From Flavobacterium xinjiangense (lineage in GTDB: Bacteria > Bacteroidota > Bacteroidia > Flavobacteriales > Flavobacteriaceae): DNA of 35,379 bases. The stretch is from NCBI RefSeq assembly GCF_900142885.1, contig NZ_FRCL01000019.1, positions 1 through 35,379 of the forward strand. The letters run 5' to 3'. Position 1 is the first letter of the stretch. The number at the start of each line of letters is the position of its first letter. The notes beneath the pieces are model-generated. The model saw nothing but the letters and a program-made list of their open reading frames with translations. It was not told the DNA's origin and did no database searches. Below are positions 16,372 through 23,712 of the stretch, one piece after another. The position numbers and the translations under genes were made by a program.

Positions 16372-16379
16372 TATTTTTG
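16372..16379 (+). promoter_or_regulatory. -7 promoter box for the Sco1-like gene
   Basis: TATTTTTG is a perfect TAnnTTTG. It covers the TTG at 16377 that would open the longer frame, so translation must begin later, at ATG 16395. Confidence 0.6.
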
Positions 16380-16394
16380 CACCAAATTACTCTT

Positions 16395-17060
16395 ATGAAA
16401 TCTATTTTATATAAATACCGAAAGTTCTTTGGTGTTTTATTAGTCTTTTCTATCATAACGATTTACTTGTTCTACGTAGCGCTTAAACCAAGCAAATCAC
16501 TGCCTATTTTTAATCCTGCAGATGTAAATCCTGAACTGGTAGACAGTACCGTTCAATATATAAGCAAGTACCACACGATTGCTGATTTTTCTTTTGTAAA
16601 TCAAAATGGAAAAACCATTACTCAGAAAGATTATGAAGGAAAAGTTTATGTTGCTGATTTTTTCTTCACAACTTGTGGTTCAATATGCCCAAAGATGACA
16701 ACTAATTTAGCCGAAGTTCAAAAAGCAATCATTAATAACCCAAAAGTAATGTTGTTATCACATACGGTTTTTCCAGAAACGGACAGCGTTCCTGTTTTGA
16801 AAGCCTATGCTCTAAAAAATGGAGTTGTTGACAGCAAATGGAACTTGGTTACCGGGGACAAGAAAGCAATTTATACGATGGCTAGAAAATCCTATTTGGC
16901 GGTCAAATTAGGAAAACCGGAACAACTGTATGATATGGTGCATACCGAGAATTTTGTCTTGGTTGATACTAAAAGAAGAGTACGAGGTTTTTATGACGGT
17001 ACAAAAAAAGAAGACATGAAACGTTTAATAGAAGATATTAATTTTTTGTGCAAAGAATAA
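16395..17060 (+). CDS. SCO1/SenC-family copper chaperone or thiol protein
   Basis: A 221-residue protein anchored by one N-terminal membrane helix (about 11-29) with a periplasmic thioredoxin-fold domain. The copper ligands of the Sco family are all present: Cys94 and Cys98 in TTCGSICPKM and His183 in DMVHTENF. Sco proteins deliver copper to, or keep reduced, the CuA site of cytochrome c oxidase; some bacterial forms act as general thiol reductases. No oxidase gene is in the window. The gene is probably transcribed alone from the -7 box at 16372-16379; ATG 16395 is chosen because the longer frame starts inside that box. Confidence 0.9.
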   Translation: MKSILYKYRKFFGVLLVFSIITIYLFYVALKPSKSLPIFNPADVNPELVDSTVQYISKYHTIADFSFVNQNGKTITQKDYEGKVYVADFFFTTCGSICPKMTTNLAEVQKAIINNPKVMLLSHTVFPETDSVPVLKAYALKNGVVDSKWNLVTGDKKAIYTMARKSYLAVKLGKPEQLYDMVHTENFVLVDTKRRVRGFYDGTKKEDMKRLIEDINFLCKE

Positions 17061-17158
17061 AAGACAATTAAAAATTTGGATTTCAATAGTTTTATTACAC
17101 TATCGATTCAATAAGAAGCTGCAAAATAGTAGCTTTAATTTACCCAAAAAAGGTACAA

Positions 17159-17176
17159 AAATGATAATTATCATTT
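17159..17176. promoter_or_regulatory. Fur-box-like operator of the feo operon
   Basis: An 18-bp perfect palindrome, AAATGATAATTATCATTT, made of GATAAT-type hexamers as in Fur sites. It overlaps the -33 TTG (17175-17177) of the feo promoter, the right place for repression by Fe(II)-Fur. No fur gene is in the window. Confidence 0.75.
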
Positions 17177-17203
17177 GTTTTGGCATTATAATATGTACTT
17201 TTG
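17175..17203 (+). promoter_or_regulatory. Promoter of feoA-feoB
   Basis: TTG at 17175-17177, an 18-bp spacer, then TACTTTTG (perfect -7 box) at 17196-17203. The start of transcription is expected near 17210, about 20 nt before the feoA TTG. Confidence 0.7.
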
Positions 17204-17229
17204 CAATCTTAATTCAATCTAAATAAGAT

Positions 17230-17475
17230 TTGCGAACTACGATACATTCTCTCAAAAAAGGCGAAAAAGCTATTATCAAAGATTTTGATATTGACACCGT
17301 TCCATTGAAGCTATTAGAAATGGGTTGTTTGCCAGGAAACATGGTCGAATTACTTCAAATTGCTCCTTTTGGCGACCCTCTGTATTTGAACATCAATAAT
17401 GGTTCCCATGTCGCAATACGCGTGGAAACGGCGAGAGAAATCGAAGTTGAAATAATCAAAACCAACTTATGGTAA
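17230..17475 (+). CDS. feoA: FeoA, SH3-like accessory protein of ferrous iron uptake
   Basis: An 81-residue cytoplasmic FeoA. The sequence runs LKKGEKAIIKDFD, LKLLEMGCLPGNMVELLQIAPFGDPLYLNI, then HVAIRVETAREIEVEII, the usual SH3-like beta barrel. It is required with FeoB for Fe(II) transport, probably by contacting the FeoB G domain. The start is TTG 17230, the only reasonable initiator after the promoter. Its end overlaps the FeoB ATG by seven bases, implying coupled translation. Confidence 0.93.
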   Translation: MRTTIHSLKKGEKAIIKDFDIDTVPLKLLEMGCLPGNMVELLQIAPFGDPLYLNINNGSHVAIRVETAREIEVEIIKTNLW

Positions 17476-19571
17476 GCAATCGCAACATTAACGTAGCTTT
17501 AATAGGAAACCCGAATGTAGGGAAAACTTCTGTTTTTAATCAATTGACCGGTTTAAACCAACAAGTGGGTAATTATCCTGGAATCACCGTTGAAAAAAAG
17601 ATGGGATTTTGCAAGTTGCCCAACAATGTCAAAGCTAATATTCTGGATTTACCTGGTACATACAGCTTAAATGCAAGTTCCATTGACGAGAATGTTGTTA
17701 TCGAATTACTACTGAATAAAAACGACAAATTATATCCAGACGTAGCCCTTGTGGTTACCGATGTAGAAAATTTGAAACGCAATTTATTGCTTTTCACCCA
17801 AATAAAAGATTTAGAAATCCCAACTATCTTAGTCATAAACATGGCTGATAGAATGGAATACAAAGGAATAACACTCGACATTCCTTATCTTGAAGAACAC
17901 TTAAAAACTAAGATTGCACTGATTAGTTCCCGAAAAGGTTTTGGGATCGATGAGTTAAAAAAATTGATTGTCACTTACAAAACAATCTCCACAGAACCTT
18001 GTTTGAATGCATCCGGTATTGATCCTGAATATTTCAATACGTTACGCAAAACATTCCCAAATCAATTATTATATAAATTATGGTTGGTAATTACGCAGGA
18101 TGTAAATTTCCTGAATTTAGATCGGAATGAAATAAGAAGTTCGTTAACCAAATCACACTCAGATTTGAAACGTTTGCAACAAAAAGAAACCATAAAACGC
18201 TATCAGTTTATCAATGATGTGCTGAAAGTAGGAATGAAAATAGATGAAACTGTCGCTAAAGATTTCCGTAGCAAACTGGATCGTGTCCTTACACATAAAG
18301 TTTGGGGTTACGTCATTTTCTTTATGATTCTGTTTGTGATTTTCCAATCTATTTTCGAATGGTCTAAAATACCAATGGATTTTATCGATAGTACTTTTGC
18401 TTCGCTGAGCACTCTTGCTGCTGAAAAATTGCCTGCCGGAGTTTTAACTAATTTAATTTCACAGGGAATCATTCCAGGAATCGGGGGGATTTTAATATTT
18501 ATACCACAAATTGCCTTCTTATTTATGTTCATTTCCATTCTGGAAGAAAGTGGCTACATGAGTAGAGTAGTTTTCCTTATGGATAAAATCATGCGCAAAT
18601 TTGGTTTGTCCGGTAAAAGCGTTGTGCCGCTTATTTCTGGAACAGCCTGTGCAATTCCCGCAATCATGGCGACCAGAAATATAGAAAACTGGAAAGAAAG
18701 ATTAATCACTATTTTAGTAACACCTTTTACAACCTGCTCCGCAAGATTACCGGTTTACGCCATCATAATTGCCTTAGTAATTCCTGACACTCGTGTTTTT
18801 GGGATTTTGAATATGCAAGGAATGACCTTGATGTTGTTGTATCTATTGGGTTTTGGAATGGCAATTTTCTCGGCATACATCTTAAATAAAATTCTAAAAA
18901 TAAAAGGAAAAACGTATTTTGTTGTCGAAATGCCCAATTATAAATTACCGCTTTTTAAGAACGTGGGAATTAATGTGATTGAAAAAACGAAGGCATTTGT
19001 TTTTGGCGCAGGTAAAATCATTTTGGCCATTTCAATCGTTCTATGGTTTTTAGCTTCTTATGGTCCTGGGGGAAATTTTAATAACGCAGAAACAATTGTT
19101 ATTGAAAAAACGAAAGACAAACCTTTGTCAAAAACAGAATTTGAAAATGCAGTTGCTTCACAAAAATTAGAAAACTCCTATATTGGTCTAATGGGAAAAA
19201 CAATCGAGCCTTCGATTTCTCCTTTAGGTTATGATTGGAAAATAGGCATTGCTATTATCAGTTCATTTGCGGCCAGAGAAGTATTTGTGGGAACATTAGC
19301 AACTATATACAGTGTTGGCGGAAGTGACAATGAAGTTACCATAAAAAACAAAATGGCTGCTGAAATCAATCCGGCAACCGGAGAGAAGATATTCAATTTT
19401 GCATCTGGAATATCATTATTATTGTTTTATGCCTTTGCATTGCAATGTGCCAGCACACTCGCCATCACAAAAAAAGAAACCAATAGCTGGAAATGGCCTT
19501 TAGGACAACTAATTTTCATGAGTGGCTTTGCTTACGTTGTAGCATTAATTGCCTATCAAATTCTAAAATAA
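17469..19571 (+). CDS. feoB: FeoB ferrous iron transporter
   Basis: A 700-residue inner-membrane Fe(II) transporter. The cytoplasmic GTPase has G1 GNPNVGKTS at 13-21, G3 DLPG and a G4 of NMAD type (VINMADRM). A helical GDI-like region follows, then two membrane Gate blocks: the first holds PLISGTACAIPAIMATRNIE and TPFTTCSARLPVYAII, and the second SSFAAREVFVGTLA. The conserved Gate cysteines are present. It is coupled to feoA and followed six bases after its stop by a small Cys-rich membrane protein. Control by the Fur-type operator at 17159-17176 is inferred. Complete, no frameshift. Confidence 0.96.
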   Translation: MVSNRNINVALIGNPNVGKTSVFNQLTGLNQQVGNYPGITVEKKMGFCKLPNNVKANILDLPGTYSLNASSIDENVVIELLLNKNDKLYPDVALVVTDVENLKRNLLLFTQIKDLEIPTILVINMADRMEYKGITLDIPYLEEHLKTKIALISSRKGFGIDELKKLIVTYKTISTEPCLNASGIDPEYFNTLRKTFPNQLLYKLWLVITQDVNFLNLDRNEIRSSLTKSHSDLKRLQQKETIKRYQFINDVLKVGMKIDETVAKDFRSKLDRVLTHKVWGYVIFFMILFVIFQSIFEWSKIPMDFIDSTFASLSTLAAEKLPAGVLTNLISQGIIPGIGGILIFIPQIAFLFMFISILEESGYMSRVVFLMDKIMRKFGLSGKSVVPLISGTACAIPAIMATRNIENWKERLITILVTPFTTCSARLPVYAIIIALVIPDTRVFGILNMQGMTLMLLYLLGFGMAIFSAYILNKILKIKGKTYFVVEMPNYKLPLFKNVGINVIEKTKAFVFGAGKIILAISIVLWFLASYGPGGNFNNAETIVIEKTKDKPLSKTEFENAVASQKLENSYIGLMGKTIEPSISPLGYDWKIGIAIISSFAAREVFVGTLATIYSVGGSDNEVTIKNKMAAEINPATGEKIFNFASGISLLLFYAFALQCASTLAITKKETNSWKWPLGQLIFMSGFAYVVALIAYQILK

Positions 19572-19577
19572 ACTAGT

Positions 19578-19703
19578 ATGGATATTCAAGAAATCATTGC
19601 CTTTATTGCACTTGCAATTGCACTAGCTTTTTTAATTAGAAAATTCTTCTTGAAGAAAAAATCTAAAAAAAATTGTGGCGATGATGATTGTGGCTGTCAT
19701 TAA
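19578..19703 (+). CDS. Small FeoB-associated Cys-rich membrane protein
   Basis: A 41-residue protein: one hydrophobic helix (IIAFIALAIALAFLI), a basic stretch (RKFFLKKKSKK) and a C-terminal CGDDDCGCH. This is the pattern of the FeoB-associated Cys-rich family, small membrane proteins often encoded after feoB, comparable in position to FeoC. The terminal Cys/Asp/His group could bind Fe(II). Start ATG is 6 bp after the FeoB stop. Role in transport is by association only. Confidence 0.85.
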   Translation: MDIQEIIAFIALAIALAFLIRKFFLKKKSKKNCGDDDCGCH

Positions 19704-20233
19704 AATTGTTTTCTAAATTTCAGTACTGATCACCACACTAACTTCGCTAATTTTAAAAATACAAGTCCGCATAAGTTTTTCCTAAAAAACTAAAAATCTA
19801 ACCTTTTATTTAAGCTATTTGATATAAATTAACTAAATTTACATAGCATAAAAGTGTTAGTTTTAGACTAAAAATCAGTCACTTCCATTTTTAAATTTTC
19901 AAAATAATGGCCTCTGATTTGAATTTGAATTTATTAACCATTTTGTACATAATTTCAGGGCTTTTAGCTATACTCCTTCGTGGCAATTGCAATTAAATAA
20001 ATATAACTAAATTGGTAATTGACATCTTCTAATCATTTAAAGGAGAAAACTATAAGAAACCTCGATTTAATACCTATTCATTATGAAAAAAGCAAACTGT
20101 TTTTTTTTATAATTATTCCATTCATTGGTCAATATTCCACTAAATTATTTATTTAAGTGGCTCATTGGATACTTCTTACATTTATTATGTTGCAATTGAT
20201 TTCAAGTCAAAAATGAACCAATATCAACTAATC
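19704..20233. other. Intergenic region between feo operon and TonB receptor
   Basis: About 530 bp. It holds a 13-bp palindrome TTTTAGACTAAAA at 19861-19873, a 29-codon hydrophobic ORF (19907-19996), and a weak TACATTTA -7-like box at 20177-20184 with TTTA 21 bp upstream that may drive the receptor gene. No terminator stem was seen after the feo operon. Confidence 0.45.
19907..19996 (+). CDS. Possible 29-aa hydrophobic miniprotein
   Basis: ATG-started frame MASDLNLNLLTILYIISGLL and on to LLRGNCN. It would be one membrane helix with a short polar tail containing a Cys. It stands alone between two transcription units and may be chance in AT-rich DNA. Confidence 0.2.
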   Translation: MASDLNLNLLTILYIISGLLAILLRGNCN

Positions 20234-23095
20234 ATGAAAAAGTTTGCGTTATTACTATTTACACTAAACGTCACATTTCTTTTTGCTCAAAAAGAGATTA
20301 GTGGTTTTGTTATAGATAACGCCGGTATGCCTTTGTCTGGAGTTAATATTATTGAAAAGGGAACTAACAACAACGTTTCTAGCGATATTAATGGGGCCTA
20401 TCTTATTACTGTAAAAGAAGGAGCTACTTTGGTCTTTAGTTACTTTGGCTTTTCAAAACAAGAATACGAAACGACTGAATCTACTTTAAATGTTGTCTTT
20501 TCTGAAGGTGATGGACAAAGCGCTAGCAACGTAATCATCACCGGTACAAGAACTGCGCCCAGAAGCAACACTACAACTGCCCTTCCTATTGATGTATTGT
20601 CGTCTTCAGAAATAACATCAACGGGACAAATCACTTTTGATAAAGTATTACAATACAAAATCCCCTCTTTCAACACGGTTCAAACTCCTGTAAATGATGC
20701 CACTTCGTTACTTGACCCTTATGAAATTAGAAATATGGGACCCAGCCGAACCCTGCTACTTGTTAACGGAAAACGGAAAAACTTGAGTGCTCTACTTTAT
20801 GTCCAAACATCACCAGGTCAGGGAGAAACCGGCGCTGATCTCTCTGCGATCCCAATTGACGCTATCGAACGCGTCGAGATTCTGCGTGATGGAGCGTCAC
20901 CACAATATGGCTCTGACGCCATTGCCGGGGTAATAAATGTTATTTTAAAAAAAACGACCGATAATGGATCCGCAACAGTACGAACAGGAATTACGGCTGA
21001 AGGCGATGGCGAAATCCTAGGAGTGAGTTTAAACAACGGATCTACAGTAGGCGAAAAAGGTTTTGTTAATTATACTTTAGATTTTTCCAAAGTAAACCTA
21101 GCAAACAGACCCGGAAAAGTAGATGCAGAAGGCGATTTTAATGATTTTGTTAAAATAAACCCAACTGCATATCGAAGCTATGTTAACACTGACAATACTC
21201 TTGGAGGTACCGATATAACCGGAATGAATGATAATCAAATCAATACTGTTTTTGAAGATTACAAAGGCACTCCCGACTATAATACCAAATTCTCCACTAT
21301 AAATCAAGGGAACATCACTGGACGAAAAGCCGTCGATGATTTTTTAAGAGAAAAACCGGACGGCGGCAACATCAATGGTTCTCCGGAAACAGCGGCCATA
21401 AAATTTGAGATAAATGGCAACTTTAATTTATCCAATGAAACCCAACTGTATTATAATGCTGCTTATGCATACAAAAAAGTAAACTCGTTTGCGAACTACA
21501 GAACGCCTTATTGGAGATCCATAAAAAACCCATTTGAAAATAGCAGTATTCCAAATTGGAGTATTTCCTCTGTTTATCCGACCTATTTAAAAGATTTCTT
21601 TGGTGATGGCACAGTGGGCTCCTACAAAGGATACCATCCTACATTTACTGGAGACTTGAACGATTATAATGCCACCTTAGGGTATGTATCCATTAGAAAC
21701 GGATGGAACGTTGATTCCAGCATAACATTTGGCGGTAATTCGCAAATTTACACGGTAGAAAACTCCCAAAACAGATCAGCTACAAAAGACTCTGGCGGAA
21801 CAAATATCTACCGGGAGAACAGTCCCATATCATTTAAACCTGGAGGAGCTTCATTTAAACATATTGTGGGCAACTTGGACATTTCTAAAATACTATCTGA
21901 TAAAATAAGTGTGGGTTTTGGATCAGAGGTCAGAACTGAAACCTTTATAATTACCGAAGGTGATAAGGCTTCATGGGATGAAGAAGGTGCGGACTCATTC
22001 TCTGGCAACAGACCAGAAAATTCAGGAAAATGGAATCGCTATAATTTAGGGGGTTATTTTGATTTAGCATACGATTTCAATAAAGATCTCTTCGTAAACG
22101 GTACCATTCGTTATGAAAACTACAGTGACTTCGGGTCAGCAACTGTTTGGAAATTAAGCTCCAGATATAAATTTAACAAAGATAAAATCACGCTAAGAGG
22201 CTCGGTTTCTACTGGTTTTAGAGCACCCACATTACATCAAATTTTCTCGCAAAAATCACAAAATTCCTTTGTAGCTGGTCAGGGCATACAAATAAACGGA
22301 TTGATAAATAATATTTCAGCACAAGCACGACTTTTAGGAATACCCAAATTAGACGCAGAAAAATCAATTAATATCTCCGTTGGTGTTGGAGCCAAACCTT
22401 TAAAAAACATAAATTTCACAATAGACTATTACAACATTAAAGTAAAAGACCGAATTATCTTGGGAGACAATGTAGCCACTCAATTTGGAAGCGTTGCCTG
22501 GTTTGAAAACTCCTTTAATTCCAGAACGTCAGGCGTCGACGCCGTTATGAATTACGGTCCAATAAAACTAGGAATAACTGAAATAGGATTCAATTTATCA
22601 GGAAACGTAACATTAGAAAACAAAAGAATTTCACCGGTTGCCAGTACAAATTTTGGGGCTACACTAAATGCTTTGATGTTTACCTCCAGACCCAAAACAA
22701 AATGGATTTTGGGCGCCAATTATAAAATTAAAAAATATGATTTGTCCCTTAACAACACTTATTTTGGAAAAACAACATTCAAACAAGAGGGTTTAGATTC
22801 CAATTTAAGAACGGAATTTACTCCAAAACTAGTTACTGATTTAGGAATTAATTATGCTGCGACTGATAAATTAACAGTGGCTATCAACATCAATAATTTG
22901 TTTAACGTATTGCCTCAATGGAAATTTAAGGCAGAAAATGCTGCCGGCACAACAATTTTAAATGATTCAGCGCAAGTCAAATCACAATTTAACCTGATTA
23001 CATTCAATGGCCGTTATTCTCAAATGACCTACGAAGGATATCACTTTAGCCAACTGGGAACTTTGTTCAATTTGTCATTAAATTATAAATTTTAA
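20234..23095 (+). CDS. TonB-dependent outer-membrane receptor (in a YfiR/CHASE8 signalling cluster)
   Basis: A 953-residue receptor from ATG 20234, chosen because MKKFALLLFTLNVTFLFAQ is a clean signal peptide; earlier in-frame starts add only non-signal residues. Order: carboxypeptidase-like domain about 20-95 (ISGFVIDNAGMPLSGVNIIE), plug about 105-250 (TRTLLLVNGKRKN, RVEILRDGASPQYGSDAIAG), then a large barrel ending SLNYKF. The GASPQYGSDAIAGVINVILK form is typical of the large Xanthomonas/Caulobacter-style receptors. YfiR follows after 72 bp and a membrane sensor 23 bp later, all on the same strand. The receptor may therefore be the outer-membrane input of that sensor as well as, or instead of, a transporter. 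Ligand unknown. Confidence 0.9.
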   Translation: MKKFALLLFTLNVTFLFAQKEISGFVIDNAGMPLSGVNIIEKGTNNNVSSDINGAYLITVKEGATLVFSYFGFSKQEYETTESTLNVVFSEGDGQSASNVIITGTRTAPRSNTTTALPIDVLSSSEITSTGQITFDKVLQYKIPSFNTVQTPVNDATSLLDPYEIRNMGPSRTLLLVNGKRKNLSALLYVQTSPGQGETGADLSAIPIDAIERVEILRDGASPQYGSDAIAGVINVILKKTTDNGSATVRTGITAEGDGEILGVSLNNGSTVGEKGFVNYTLDFSKVNLANRPGKVDAEGDFNDFVKINPTAYRSYVNTDNTLGGTDITGMNDNQINTVFEDYKGTPDYNTKFSTINQGNITGRKAVDDFLREKPDGGNINGSPETAAIKFEINGNFNLSNETQLYYNAAYAYKKVNSFANYRTPYWRSIKNPFENSSIPNWSISSVYPTYLKDFFGDGTVGSYKGYHPTFTGDLNDYNATLGYVSIRNGWNVDSSITFGGNSQIYTVENSQNRSATKDSGGTNIYRENSPISFKPGGASFKHIVGNLDISKILSDKISVGFGSEVRTETFIITEGDKASWDEEGADSFSGNRPENSGKWNRYNLGGYFDLAYDFNKDLFVNGTIRYENYSDFGSATVWKLSSRYKFNKDKITLRGSVSTGFRAPTLHQIFSQKSQNSFVAGQGIQINGLINNISAQARLLGIPKLDAEKSINISVGVGAKPLKNINFTIDYYNIKVKDRIILGDNVATQFGSVAWFENSFNSRTSGVDAVMNYGPIKLGITEIGFNLSGNVTLENKRISPVASTNFGATLNALMFTSRPKTKWILGANYKIKKYDLSLNNTYFGKTTFKQEGLDSNLRTEFTPKLVTDLGINYAATDKLTVAININNLFNVLPQWKFKAENAAGTTILNDSAQVKSQFNLITFNGRYSQMTYEGYHFSQLGTLFNLSLNYKF

Positions 23096-23167
23096 AATTA
23101 GCTTTTTTTAAAAAAACAGCATTAATTTTTCCAATTCACGTATAAACTTCTTTAAAAATAAAATGTC

Positions 23168-23689
23168 ATGACACTTACAAATTACATCTTTTTTTGGGGA
23201 GTAATCATCACAATGATGGTAGGAAATCCAATAGAGGCACAAGAGAGTGCCGGGGGAAAGGAATATGCTTTAAAAGCTGCTTTTCTGTATCGTTTTATAG
23301 ATTATGTTAATTGGAAAGATTATTCCAAAAATCAAACTTTTAAGATAGCCATTCTAGAAGAAAGTCCAATTACCGCCTCCTTACAAGGTACCCCTAAAAC
23401 TAAAAAAATTGAGATTAAGGAATATAAAAATTTAGACGAGATCAGCTTTTGTAACATTCTGTTTGTTCCTTACAACAGTACCATCCCAATTGAAACCATT
23501 CTCTCTAAATTTTCAGGAAAGCCAGTACTGATTGTAACAGAGCGAAATGGAAATGGAAAAAAAGGGGCGCATATGAATTTTGTCATAGTCGACAATAAAT
23601 TAAAATTTGAAGTAAATCTAAAAGCAATAAATAAAGCCGGAATTGGCATCAGTTCGTTTCTATTACAACATGCCATTATTGTCCAATAA
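23168..23689 (+). CDS. YfiR-family (DUF4154) periplasmic protein
   Basis: A 173-residue secreted protein. Residues 1-24 look like a signal peptide ending IEA. The YfiR hallmark YALKAAFLYRFIDYVNWKD sits at about 36-54, and the C-terminal VIVDNKLKFEVNLKAINKAG with ISSFLLQHA is also typical. In Pseudomonas, YfiR is the periplasmic repressor of the CHASE8-HAMP-GGDEF protein YfiN. Here the next gene, 23 bp on, encodes a CHASE8-HAMP sensor, so the same periplasmic contact is likely. Only one Cys remains in the mature part, so redox control by paired disulfides as in P. aeruginosa YfiR is not supported. Confidence 0.88.
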   Translation: MTLTNYIFFWGVIITMMVGNPIEAQESAGGKEYALKAAFLYRFIDYVNWKDYSKNQTFKIAILEESPITASLQGTPKTKKIEIKEYKNLDEISFCNILFVPYNSTIPIETILSKFSGKPVLIVTERNGNGKKGAHMNFVIVDNKLKFEVNLKAINKAGIGISSFLLQHAIIVQ

Positions 23690-23712
23690 TAATAATACTA
23701 AAAACATTATAA

